Position numbers and translations under genes: made by a program. Shown here one piece after another: positions 23,470 to 33,873 of a stretch of DNA of 64,000 nucleotides. The DNA lies in assembly GCF_029784165.1 (NCBI RefSeq), contig NC_073695.1:232750380-232814379 (forward strand), given 5' to 3'. Under the pieces are notes generated by a model. That model made no database searches, was not told the DNA's origin, and saw only the letters and a list, made by a program, of their open reading frames with translations. Within the stretch, counting starts at the first letter, position 1. Each line of letters begins with the position of its first letter. Origin of the DNA: Wyeomyia smithii. Taxonomy: Eukaryota > Arthropoda > Insecta > Diptera > Culicidae.

Positions 23470-23885
23470 TTGGTGAATACCAATGTAATTTTTTTAAATT
23501 ATTTTTTGGGGATGGGGGGAACTAAACACTTCACCGTGAACCAAATGTTTACCTTGCGGCGAATTCTAGATAAATTTCGAGCGTTCGACTTGCGGATTCA
23601 TCATCTGTTCAGAGACTTCAGGGCAGCGTGCGACTCAGTTAGGAGAAATGAGTGATGGCAGATAATGCGTGAGCATAGTTTTCCAACAAAACTAATTCTG
23701 GCTGATTTCTAAGATATCGACGCTTTCGTGACGTGCTGCTGTTTTTCGTGACGGCTGTCAAACTTATTATTCAACATCGCATTGCAAGGTGCTATACGGA
23801 GGGCTGGCGTGCGAAAAAGCGGCACTATAATGACGAAATCTCACATGCTCCTAGGTCTTGCAGATGATATCGACATCATTGATAT
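23470..23885 (+). pseudogene. RTE-like reverse transcriptase catalytic fragment
   Basis: Broken frames read FTLRRILDKFRAFDLRIHHLFRDFRAACDSV (23550-23640) and, further on, LLFNIALQGAIRRAGV-like sequence and LGLADDIDII (about 23850-23880). LADD stands in place of the usual FADD. Several stops and a deletion remove part of the palm. Confidence 0.75.
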
Positions 23886-23887
23886 TA

Positions 23888-24051
23888 GGGAACCTATACA
23901 TTAGAGAAATGACAAGACACTCACCGTTAAGGCAACTGTCAACATCAAAACGGGCGAGCTGTATAATTTTGCATTGCCGTAATCCGTTTTGATGTTGACA
24001 GTTGCCTTAACGGTGAGTGTCTTGTCATTTCTCTAATGTATAGGTTCCCTA
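23888..24051. mobile_element. Hairpin-forming MITE with perfect 65-bp arms
   Basis: The arms at 23888-23952 and 23985-24049 are perfect reverse complements over 65 bp, starting GGGAACCTATACATTAG. The loop is 32 bp. A 10-bp direct repeat ATTGATATTA flanks it (23878-23887 and 24052-24061). Removing the element and one repeat rejoins the RTE-like reading frame (ADDIDIIDI then NRRAVEAA), which confirms the insertion. A 9-10 bp duplication points to a Mutator-like transposase in trans; that is inference. Confidence 0.9.
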
Positions 24052-24061
24052 ATTGATATTA

Positions 24062-24480
24062 ACCGGAGAGCGGTGGAGGCGGCATCTGGACCTCTCAAGT
24101 GGAAAGCTGCCAAAACGAAGTACATGGTAGCTGGTAGAGAGCGTAGTAGCCCGTCGGATGTTAGTGCTACGGTGGTGGTCGATGGGAAATCATTCGAAGT
24201 AGTCGACGAATTCTTTAACCTGGGTACATTGGCGAAAATGAGGTTAACCGTGAGATAAAGAGGCGAATAGCGGCTACAAACAAGGCATGGACACTGAAAG
24301 AGGCTGATCGGTGAACTCTTGGTGTTTTTGAGCACAGAATCTTGCGGTCAGTCTTTGGCGCGCAAACTGGAAAGTGGTGTTTGGCGCAGAAGCATGAATC
24401 GGCGAGTATAGTCAGGCGGATTATACACGGCAGGCTACAGTAGCTAGGCATGTAGTTAGTCGGAGGAACGATCAACAAAA
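24062..24480 (+). pseudogene. RTE-like C-terminal fragment
   Basis: It continues from the catalytic fragment with NRRAVEAASGPLKWKAAKTKYMVAGRERS and VVVDGKSFEVVDEFFNLGTL. Then, in shifted frames, come sequences like RRIAATNKAWTLK and RILRSVFGAQTGKWCL. These correspond to KTKYMKGRGS and VVDDFVYLGSL in the minus-strand element. Confidence 0.7.
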
Positions 24481-24489
24481 ACTATATTT

Positions 24490-25302
24490 GAGCCGTTGAG
24501 AGCAGAAGTGGTACATGTGCCATTTTTGCACTTTTAGGGTTTTTTGCATAAATTGATGCAGAACGCAGTAATGTACTAATATGTCCAAGAAAAACCGAGA
24601 TCTGACAACCTATACCAAAGTTACAACCAAAACAATTTTTGGTGAATAACATAATCACCATTTCGTTGAGAGCAAAAGTGGTACATCCAGTCTGTGCATG
24701 TTAGATGAATTGTAAGCCGAGGATCTTAGGATATAAAACAATCATGTCTTCAGCAAAGTTGGTCGTGTGATTGAGTACTATCAGATGAAGATCTGTCTGC
24801 TTTGGAAATTTCTCACTACGTGGCGCTAATGTTTCACCTATTTCAGTATCAAATCGTATGCTGTTACCAAATACATATACACTAGCGCCACGAAGAGACA
24901 GAATTCCTTAACAAACAGATCATCATTCAATAGTACTCAATCACTTGGACAACTCTGCTGAAGACATGAATGTTCTATGTCTTCAGATTAGAGAGCTATA
25001 ATGCATTATTCATGCTCACACTGGACATGTACCACTTTTACTCTCAACGTTTTCTGGTTTTCATTATTTTTCCCATAGAACAAAAGTGGTACATGTTTTT
25101 CCATTGAAGTTTGTGTAAGTTTCTCAACCAGAACTCGTTATGTTTTATGTACCGTCTTTCGAAACCTTTCCAGCAATGATTTAGTGCAGTTATGTTGGAA
25201 AAAAATGTTGAAAATAATTTACTATTTGAGTGTTTTCGTTTATCGCGTCTCCTGAAAAATTTACCTAATGGCACATGTACCGCTTTTGCTCTCAACGGCT
25301 CA
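24490..25302. mobile_element. MITE with GAGCCGTTGAGAGCA ends and internal inverted repeats
   Basis: The left end GAGCCGTTGAGAGCAGAAGT and the right end complementary to GAGCCGTTGAGAGCAAAAGC bound about 810 bp. Inside, related motifs CGTTGAGAGCAAAAGTGG (24665) and CACTTTTACTCTCAACG (25033) form an inner inverted pair. The centre is another inverted pair around CAATCATGTCTTCAGCAAAG and its mirror near 24950. It looks like an element within an element or a foldback. It separates the RTE-like C-terminus from its tail, so it is a later insertion. Confidence 0.75.
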
Positions 25303-25305
25303 TTT

Positions 25306-25420
25306 AGCAGGAATCCCGATAGTAGCCATCGACTTTGGGGCAGACCCCGCACTCTTGGATATATGCTATCGACGAGTTGTGGAAGGTGGCTGGAAGATAC
25401 AAGCACAAGATTAACGAGAA
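25306..25420 (+). pseudogene. RTE-like protein tail
   Basis: After the MITE the sequence reads RNPDSSHRLWGRPRTLGYM and related shifted frames. The GRPRTxW motif near the C-terminus of RTE-like proteins is recognisable. A-rich sequence follows, perhaps the element end. Confidence 0.55.
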
Positions 25421-25430
25421 ACAGAAGAAA

Positions 25431-26160
25431 CTAAAAATAAAGAAAACATTTAATATATAAATATATTAAAAAAACTTCTCTAAAAACGGATAAAGCAAAC
25501 TAGCAAATCCCGAAGTAACTAAAAATGTTTAAGAACGTTAATAGAAGCCAGAAAATTAATGAAAATCAGGAAATTGGTCTTAAATTGGGTTAAAATAACA
25601 AAGTAATTTGAACGGATGGAACAAACAGAACAACAGAAAATGATTCAAATTCAACCTCGAAGAACACTTCTTAATGAAAAAGAAGGGTAAGATGTCCATT
25701 TTTTGAAAAAAAATATCGTGTTCACATGAACATTATTATTAACTTTCTTTCCCGAGTGGACATTCGCGTACCAACACCCTTCTTTAGGTTGCCTACGTGG
25801 AATATGAACTACCCCTCAGTTAGTCAACTAGTGTTACAGTTTCCAAAAATGTTATAGATAGTTTCAGTTTTAGCAAGAAAGTACAGGCAGTTCATAACTA
25901 AAGAAAAATCAAGAAAAAAAAACTTTTCCCTTGCTCGTTGGCCATTACGACACTATCGGTACTGGCAGAATTTATCCGCCTTCGTTTCGGATGCAACTTT
26001 CAGGGGCTCTTGTAAAATTGTATCGATTGTCGGTCGTCGGTATCCTGTCTTGACCGAATGAGACTGCGCTGGTGGAGTAGCAGGGCAGAGGAATCCCGGT
26101 GTAACGGAATGGCTGCTGCTATGCACTTTGCGCCGCCAGTGCGTCGTTCGTTTTGTGTGC
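25431..26160. other. A-rich stretch, nothing supported
   Basis: A-rich sequence with no recognisable domain. It grades into a GC-rich island after about 26000. Confidence 0.45.
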
Positions 26161-27530
26161 ACACGTAGAGGTATTGCCTGAGTGAGAGTGCCGTACCGAA
26201 TTTGTTTTATGCACTTTTTTACGCTCCCCGTTTAAAGCTCTGTCCTGTTTGTGCTACCGCACCCTTACCGGCCGACTTTTTACCCGCCCCCAGTTCTACC
26301 TTCTCTTCTATGGTCTAGTTGGGAAGCGCAGTGTTTATCGCGACGAATCGACCGGATTCTCTCACGACCTCGCTCGTATTTTGGGGCTGCCTTATTCATT
26401 CAGACTTGGTCGCAAACAACAAGTCGTTCGTTCGTTCGGCTAGTATACTGTCTCTGTAGCCGGATCGAGTGGCTGTCGAGAGAGAGAGAGAGAGAGAGAG
26501 AGTGAAGTTTTCAAGACGGTAGATGTGCGGAGGTGGTACTGTGCGCTCTTACCTTTTTTTAATGGATGCTGGAATGGCTTGGGTAAGGAACAATGCGGAA
26601 TGAGGAACGCTGAGAGCATCGGTAGCGACGGCAGCGGCTGTAGTAGAGTGTAGTACTACGGACGAGCGAGCGGCCAACCCTGCCATGCCATTCGCGAGTT
26701 TTATGTCTCTTTCAATTTGCTCGACTCGGATCTTAACTGGCGTCGCCATCGCGGTTGGTTTGGTATGCCGTGCAGTCTGTTTACCGTCCTCGGGATAGAT
26801 GGACGTTAGTTCTGGTGTTGGTGTGTTTACATCGAGCGAACGCGCGCGCGACGCGTATCTTTCACTCCACGGTCCTGTCTCTACCCAGTCCCTTCAAGCG
26901 GGTAGACAACGTGCCAGAGATTGTGTTTGGATGTGCGGTTGTATGTGTGCAAAAGGGTATTTTGATTCATCATCATCATCGTGTTGTACTACAGACGTAA
27001 CAGAGTAGGTAATAACAATAGCAACAACTGCAACGAAACGCGGAGTGGGAAAAAGTAAAATCAAAACAACATTCTTTTGCTTGGAGTCGTCCTGCTAGTG
27101 CTGAGATGTGTGTGTGTAGAGAGAGAGAGAGTATGTAAGAGACCATTGCACTGTCGCGGTTTCGGCGACTGCGCACGGTTATCAAGTGTGTGTAGCTCGT
27201 AAGGATGTATGCGTGATGGTTGCCAAATATTTCAATTTCTCCGGAATTACCCCCAGAATACAAGCAACATTGGCTTCTTTGTGCCAAAGCAGTTTGAAAT
27301 TTGTGATATTCATTGTAACTAAACAATTTGAAAAGGAACTGATCGCATTGTCGAAGTTGACATTCTGTGGAAATTTATCCTCGGTTGTCCGGTGTAATCT
27401 GGAACCAACAAACATAATTCTCTTCCGCTTACCCCCATTTTCGTTTTTCCCTCTGAGCAAATTCAACAGTGAGTGTGTGAGTATGTGTGTCTTGCGCCGC
27501 CGTCTCTTCACGGTGGCGTGCAAGCAATGA
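26161..27530. other. GC-rich promoter-like island with GAGA tracts
   Basis: A GC-rich block holds an (AG)n run at about 26480-26502 and a TG/AG run at about 27105-27131. Frames on both strands lack recognisable domains. The combination resembles an insect promoter with a 5' UTR. It may serve as an alternative start for the insulin receptor 4-5 kb downstream, but this is not shown. Confidence 0.35.
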
Positions 27531-27764
27531 ATGAGTACACTCGGAGTCCGTACGGTGTTGCCGCCGCGTATGTGTATAGTACAAACAGTAAATGGGGGAT
27601 TTTACGCCAATTCATCCAGCGGTTGGCAGCACCTTCTCCGATTTCGGTAAAATTTCGTCCCAAAAATTATGTAAACATCTCTGAAAATTTGTTCGATACA
27701 ACGAATGATATGTAAAAATTATTTGAATTGTAGTTTATAAACAAAAAAAAAAAAAACAAAACTA

Positions 27765-28017
27765 CACAGTAAGAAAACTTTATGTCGAATCGCATATAAA
27801 GAATTATCTCCATCGTTTATGATAGAAAACTCCATGCAAATTTCAGTCATGTTGCACTAATTTTCAAACAAAATCGTTGTTTATGTCAGAAGCAAGTGAA
27901 ATTTAAATGATATTGCACATAATTTTCAAACAAAATCGTGGTGTATTTCAGAAGCAACTGAAATTTAATTGAGAAAATATTTTACGAGACGTGTAATACT
28001 CAGAATTTTTTACTGTG
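27765..28017. mobile_element. TA-target MITE with ACACAGTAA ends and a 61-bp internal duplication
   Basis: The left end CACAGTAAGAAAACTT mirrors the right end AGAATTTTTTACTGTG, flanked by TA (27763-27764 and 28018-28019). Inside, a 61-bp unit starting TTGCAC and containing TTTTCAAACAAAATCG is tandemly duplicated (27852-27912 and 27913-27972). Confidence 0.65.
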
Positions 28018-28559
28018 TATGAAAGGTTGGGTTCAAACAGAAAAGTGCATTCTCCTCTTCTCTACGTTTTGAAACGTCAAACGTTTAAATTCTAGTGAGC
28101 TCCGGAGGGAATTTAGCTGCAGGAAAAACTTTAGGGAAAATCAAAATGATTTAAGAAATTACTCGAAACAAATTGTAAACTAAATCATTCAGAATGTGTT
28201 ATTGGGGCAGAGATCTGCGTGAAAAAAAAAATATCTTGAAAATAATGTGAAAAAAGATATTAGAGAAGATTTTTGAGCTACAACACACAGATTCCACGGA
28301 CATGAAACGTATTACAACAAATGAAAAACGTCAGCGGACCTGGGGTGTTCAAAAACATTAAAGGCGACTTCCCGCAAATACTTCTTTTTTCTTTACGAAT
28401 GGGTACTATGTTTTTACGCGGAGTTTTTGTTGATAGGGATAATTCTTTTTTATATATGTGCCCGTTTAAAGTGTATCGACACTTTTAGGATTTTGTACGG
28501 GTCAAATGTAATATAAGTTTAAAAAACATGGTTTTGAAAAAAAAAATCATTTTAATTTT

Positions 28560-29440
28560 TGACTCCAAGTTGTTTTGAAGCCTACAATTCTGCAACCCTT
28601 TGGCCTCGAAGAGAACTCAGTGTTTACCTTGAAAAATTACCACCTAACTCTCATTACGATTACGAAGTGATCACGAAAAAGCACAAACTTGGACGCGACC
28701 ATCACAGATTTTCCTCAAAGTTGGGGGAATTATTCATCTACTGTCACTTTGGAAAAATCCCAAATTTGGTGTCGATTGGAATACCCCCCACTCTGTGGGA
28801 CCCCCCTGTTTATTGCAAAATCACGCATTTTTTGTTCAAAATCTCTATTTTCTTTTTCTTACAATTCATAGACGTAAGATGTCCGAAAAATACTGATAGA
28901 TGATTTTTGAAGAAAATAAACCAAGGAATCCAGAAAAAATATAAGTTTTGACCAGAAGTGTTGCCAGATAAATTATTTTTGTGTTTGAAAACTAAATTTA
29001 CATTTTTCGGCAAATTCAACCATTTTTATTTAAAATTTGATAATTTCATCGTGTTCCTTGAAAAATTTCATATAAGAAACAACTATCATCCCGAGGTAAT
29101 ATGAGCCAAGATATAACACTTTTTACGAAAAAAGTTGTAAACTTCGTCATATTTTTTTTACAATTTATAGACGTAAGACACCCGGAAAATAGTGAGAATT
29201 TCGAAGAAAATGAACCAAGGAATCCTGAAAAAATATTTTTGACTGGAAGTGTTGCCAGATAGATTATTTTGTATTTTAAAACTAAATTTACATTTTTAGG
29301 CTAATGCAGCTAATTTCATTTAAATTGAATGATTTCATTGTGTTTCTCAGAGAATTTTACGTAAGAAACACTTACCACCCCGTGGTAATATGAGCCAATC
29401 TCGAGATATAGCATATTTACGAAAATTAATTTTTCGTAAA
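28560..29440. repeat. Two-copy tandem repeat, unit about 300 bp
   Basis: Unit 1 (about 28855-29140) and unit 2 (about 29157-29440) share, in order, ATAGACGTAAGA, AACCAAGGAATCC, GAAGTGTTGCCAGATA, AAAACTAAATTTACATTTTT, TAAGAAACA and GGTAATATGAGCCAA. The part before unit 1 (28687-28790) shares CTTGGACNCGACCATC and GAATTATTCATCT with the interior of the MITE at 13492. The end at about 29425-29460 holds the inverted pair CGAAAATTAA/TTAATTTTTCG. This is probably an old non-autonomous element with internal duplication. Confidence 0.65.
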
Positions 29441-29980
29441 AATGTTATATCTCAAGATTCGTAATGTATGCAATACTTAATAATATATCGCATAGATTAA
29501 AATATTTTTGGAAAGTTAAACATTTTCTTACATCGATTGAACGCTTTTATCAATGTTTTGTAGTTCTTACAGTTTTTAGTAAAAAAAACCCCTGTTTCAA
29601 AGAACCGTTTGTGGGATTTATAATATGCAGAATTGGCTAAAATTACACTTTTCAGCACAGGTGTGGTAACCATTCCTGTGAATTTTGGTGCCCCTAGCCA
29701 CCAACATATTTTCAGAAACTTAAACGAGCTTCCTCATAAACATGACGTTGAAGCGACGAACCCAGCGAGTAATTACTATGTGACACAATGACGTAAGTTG
29801 ACGCATTTCTACACTGGCTAAAGGTACCAAATTTCACAAGAATGGTTGAAAAGTTATAATCTTTCTTTGGTAACTATTTGGAGTTTTGGGGTAGCATTTT
29901 TTCAGTATTGTCGTCCGCCAAACTTACAAAGTTTCACTACACTTTAAGAGGGTGTTGTCAACTTCCGAGACGAGTTGGCA
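29441..29980. other. Stretch without supported features
   Basis: AT-rich sequence before the insulin receptor 5' region; nothing recognisable. Confidence 0.4.
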
Positions 29981-29999
29981 TGAAATCTCTCAAATACGC

Positions 30000-30527
30000 C
30001 CAAAGTCGCTTACCGCCCGGTTTCCGGTGGTTGCGTGCAAACAGCCACCAACGGCAGGCAGGCAGCACCGCTTACTATCCCTGCTACAAAAGTGCAAAGG
30101 AAAGACGAGTCCCTCGGTTGTGCTGTTGTTGTCGGTCGGCTTGGGTTTAGGTTCCGCCGCCGTCTTCGTGCCTTGACTGTCTCGCTCTGTCGGTTGGATA
30201 CTAGTAGTGGTGATCGACCGACCGTTCACTTCGTTCACACAGCCAACCAGGCAGCCAGCAAACCAACCATCCATAGCCAGACAGACACGAACGGAACGGC
30301 AGAATAGGCCTTTTTCTTGTACGCCGCGGACGCAAGTAATATTACGAGCTGTAGTGAAGAAAAAATAAAACAGGCAAATATTATAGCCTAAAGTGTATTA
30401 TATCCGTGGTGATCTAATAGCGAATTATCCGGAAATTGGCGATTTTGTTGGAAGAGGTGTTAGTGGATATTCAGGATATCTCGGTGTGTCGATTATTGCA
30501 GGGGAAGCGAACCGACTGAGAAAAAAG
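30000..30527 (+). other. InR: Candidate 5' UTR exon of the insulin receptor
   Basis: A GC-rich block ends in a good splice donor, AAAAAAG|GTGCGT, with GT at 30528-30529. The next good acceptor on the same strand is at 31147, directly before the exon carrying the start codon. The transcription start is not determined; the left limit given is where GC-rich sequence begins. Frames inside show no domain. The link to InR is by position and splice signals only. Confidence 0.45.
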
Positions 30528-31147
30528 GTGCGTTAGAAGTTGCTAATTCTGTATGCCCATTTCATAGTCTGAGGATTCGCTGTCGTAGTCATCGCAGTGT
30601 CGCCACGAATCATTCTTGCTACTATTGTGGGTGCATTTAGTAGACTGTAAAGGGGAAGGAAAGGTGAAGTTCCTTGTTTGCGGGTGGAAAGCATGAGGAG
30701 AAGGGGCTGTAAGTGTTGTTTTTTCTCTAGTGCGCTTCTTTCAGTTAAAGTGTTGGACAGCGCGGCATATGCGAAGTAGTCTCGGAAAGTGCTGGGACTG
30801 GGCAGCGTTGTTAAAGGCATAGGCGTCGTTTGACACAACTGCTTATTATTACTGCTACGACAACGAGGTGCTGAAAAGACGTCGTCTTCGAGCGAGAAGC
30901 GTTGTGTTGTGGTAATTGAGCTGATTAGTTTCGATTAAACTCGCTGCTGGTTGTTTGACCTCCTCCTTGAGAGCTGAGTTTCCACTCAATCGCCTTTACC
31001 CACCCCTGGCCGCCCACTCCCTGGCAGACTATGTGTTGTGGTTGTTGTTGTTTTTCATTTTTCACCCCTAAATAAACCGCGCAAACATTGATTCTATAGG
31101 TTACTAATTAAAATTTGTGTTTGTTTCTCTACTTTTTTGTCCTTTAG

Positions 31148-31758
31148 ATATTGAACAGAACAACGGGATTGTAACCGGGTAACCACCGGATACACGGAAT
31201 CCGGAAGTGCTGTGCTACTGTTGGAATTTTCTGTGCTAGTGAAAGAAGTGAAAAATACAAACTTTTCGTCTTTGCCCGACGAAAACGAAAGATATTGCGT
31301 ATCAAGAATTTATGCTGCCATCGTCGTAGTCGTCGTCGCCGCCACCACGATTCGAGATTGGCAAGTGCGAGTGCAAGAACGAAAGCGCGCAGGCACCGTA
31401 CACCGCGCGGTGAGTGACAGCGAAAGAAAAAGAGAGATAGAAGAGGAGGCGATCGTGAGCAGCAGGCAGCTCCAAGTGAGTGAAGAAGCAGCGCACTGAA
31501 AGGGCGGGTCAGTGTGGAAGAGGAGTGTTGCGGGAATCTAAATATTTGGATATAAACGCGTAGTATTGCGCGTAGTGTATGACGTAGCCGCCCTGTAGTT
31601 GTGGCTGCAAAAGTGATGAAATTCTGCCGGAAGTAGATGCCGATTCGCGCTGATAGGCGAAAGGTGGTTCTGATGAAAGTAGCTACAAAATGTAGCACGG
31701 TGTGTAGTTCCTTAAAGGTCGACAAGCAGCAGTCAGTCAGTGATGAAACGCGGAAAAA
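31148..31758 (+). other. InR: 5' UTR part of the first coding exon, with upstream ATGs
   Basis: A polypyrimidine tract and TTTAG acceptor at 31141-31147 open the exon. Before the main ATG (31759) there are several upstream ATGs, for example at about 31311, 31576, 31614, 31636 and 31671. One, at 31743, opens a 19-codon frame that overlaps the main start and ends at 31802. In-frame TGA codons at 31741-31746 block any N-terminal extension of the main frame. Such a leader would be expected to limit cap-dependent scanning; Drosophila InR is known to use internal initiation. Confidence 0.55.
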
Positions 31759-32389
31759 ATGTCTCAAAATTTTGGTTACAAGTGGCAAGTGAAATTGGGT
31801 AACGTAGAAATGTGTTCCTCGCGAAAAAAGGCGGAGGAAAGAGCCGAGCGGCAGGAAGGTCCATCCCGTCGTCGGCTAAGACCGGCAGTCTCGGATGGTG
31901 CAAACAGTGATGAAGATATGATGGAGTGCCGCAGAACGAGACAGTGCAATGAAACAAATCACGAGCAGCAACAGCAGGCAAATGAGGAAATCGTGCAACA
32001 GCAGCAATCGGAAGTGGTGGTAGTGTTCCCTAAAAAATATTTTCCTCCATCAGGATTGACCAACCTGTTGGAGCAGCTAGCGACCAAGCTGAAGCAAAAG
32101 CATAGGACAGAACGTCCGAAGGAGTGCATGGGAAAGAGAGCGAAGAATCGTTGTGCTTGCGAAGAAATGAGTGAAATCGGTGCAGAGAAGAGTGTAGAAA
32201 TGTGTCACCAGAGAAACCAACGAATAAGAGCAACAGCATCAGCAACCGTTGCCGCCCCGGTTCCACGGCCCGGCAAGCTGGTTTGGCTCCTGATGGCCAG
32301 CGTGCTTCTGTTCAGTGTGTTCATTGCACCCGTCACTCCGGTGCAAGGCAACGAAATTAGGCCGGAGAGACGAGAATACAAGAAAGGAG
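31759..32389 (+). CDS. InR: Insulin receptor, first coding exon (N-terminal preface and signal segment)
   Basis: The ATG follows in-frame stops and has a favourable AAAA context. The exon encodes 210 residues plus one base. Residues 1-173 form a hydrophilic, charged preface with glutamine runs (EQQQQANEEIVQQQQ, about 69-83) and a YFPPSGLTNLLEQLATKLKQ segment. Residues 174-197, LVWLLMASVLLFSVFIAP through VQG, form a hydrophobic core with a plausible signal cleavage site. The exon ends NEIRPERREYKKG. It stops at the donor GAG|GTGAGT (GT at 32390) in phase 1, which joins exactly to the acceptor at 57333. The receptor is the insulin-binding tyrosine kinase at the plasma membrane; this part directs it into the secretory path. 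An unusually long preface with a late signal is also known from Drosophila InR. Confidence 0.8.
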
Positions 32390-33717
32390 GTGAGTGCAGA
32401 CCGTAATGACTTCATTTACACCCATGCATAATTAGAAGGAGGAAAAAAAACAACCGCGTAAGGCGAGAAATTTGCTCATTCACATGACTCTTCTCGCGCA
32501 TATCACAACCCCTTCAAATAATCTTTCGACAACAACGACGACAGAGAACCTCGTGCTTCTGAGCGTAATGTTTTTTTTTTTGGCGAGCGGAGAATGCGAA
32601 GTGCCAAAAAATCGAACTCATTTGTCATGCTTTGTTAGCCATGGGCGTTATATTATTGTGATTATTTTTCTTCACTGGTTCGCGCCTACACATAATCAGG
32701 CGCGACACACGCACATTCAACACAATAACACACACCACTGATCGGGACTGGTGTGGATGGCGTGTGCGCGCAGGTGAAGTATCAGCTTTAATCAGTCATT
32801 TGAATTCATTCAATTATTACACCAGTTGGAGCTGCACTGCCTGGTCTTAGTCGCCACCCCGGAAGAAGTGTCACTTGGCATTCTTGTTCGAAAAGCAATG
32901 AGTTCACTTGTGACGTGTGACGATGATTTTCATACTGACAATTGGGAGATTTTTGTTTTGACGTGAAACTACGTCTTTGTTTTCTATATTGGGATGCAAT
33001 TTGTAAATTGGAAATAAAACTGGTAAATGTTCCGTTAGATTTCAAACGATATTAACAGTATAACCACATGATGGATAACAACAACCAATTCGTTGTTGGG
33101 TTGATAAAATGTTGAGCAAATTTTTAATATGTCAGTCATCATTGTTATTTCATTGCTTAGCGGTAGAATTTGATAAAAAGTTTCAAGAACAATATTACGC
33201 GAACAATGAACCAATCACATGCGAGCACCCCCAGAACAGACGACATGAATAGATACTAACCAATCCCTGATATTCTCTCCCGTGAACCACCCAGAAAAAT
33301 ATTTGAATAATCATCAGTCGACCCATTCAAAATAAATGCAAACTGCTTAGAACAGGATTGGATGCTCAAAATAGGCTCCTTACCCTGCTTCATATTGAGC
33401 ATTCTACAGCAGATGGTTTGGAATAACCCCTCCCTAGTTAGCTCCACCAACTCCAAGCGCTTTTCGTAGCTGTCGAAGCCGCCCCGCATTGATTCCATGG
33501 GTATCCTAGATTTTCTGGATAATTGTTGAATTGTTCCAAGTTGGAGATCATGTACTCAGCAAACTTCCACATCATGTTAACCCAGACAAAAAATCCATTG
33601 AGTTCATATCTGGGGAGCTTGACTGCCATTCTTCCGCTGTTGATATCTCCAGTTGAATTGCACCATGCATGTTGATATATTTAGCAAATTTGTACATTTC
33701 ACAGCAAAAAAGCAAAG
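32390..33717. other. Intron segment without supported features
   Basis: No gene, RNA or bounded repeat was identified between the splice donor and the first intronic SINE. Confidence 0.4.
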
Positions 33718-33873
33718 GCTTGGGGCTACATTCCGATTCGAAACTCGACCTTCTGTTTATTATACAAAGACTCCGCAGCCAACTGTTTTAGCGTACAGAA
33801 CAATTTCGGGGCGATCCTACTAACACTAACACTCTCTCCCAAGCCGGGATTCGAACCTACGACGAGTGACATG
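33718..33873 (-). mobile_element. tRNA-derived SINE, Feilai-like (copy 3, 5'-truncated)
   Basis: Read on the minus strand it has GGTTCGAATCCCGGCTTGGG (a good B box), GTTAGTAGGATCG, ACAGTTGGCTGCGGAG, AATAAACAGAAGGTCGAG and a tail CGGAATGTAGCC. The tRNA-like A-box head is missing or changed. Confidence 0.7.

Larger units (their letters stand above)
22118..25430 (+). mobile_element. Older RTE-like retrotransposon relic, broken by nested insertions
   Basis: Pieces of an RTE-like protein, related to but distinct from the element at 8234-11627, run in order along the + strand: endonuclease end (22118-22344), linker and start of the reverse transcriptase (22441-22932), catalytic region (23470-23885), C-terminal region (24062-24480) and the protein tail (about 25306-25420). 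Insertions lie at 23090-23427 (MITE), 23888-24051 (hairpin element) and 24490-25302 (MITE). Many stops and frameshifts show that it is older than its minus-strand relative. Confidence 0.8.

Noticed and set aside
31144..31788. 214-codon minus-strand frame opposite the InR leader
   Set aside because: It is antisense to the exon start, low in recognisable motifs, and explained by the GC-rich composition.
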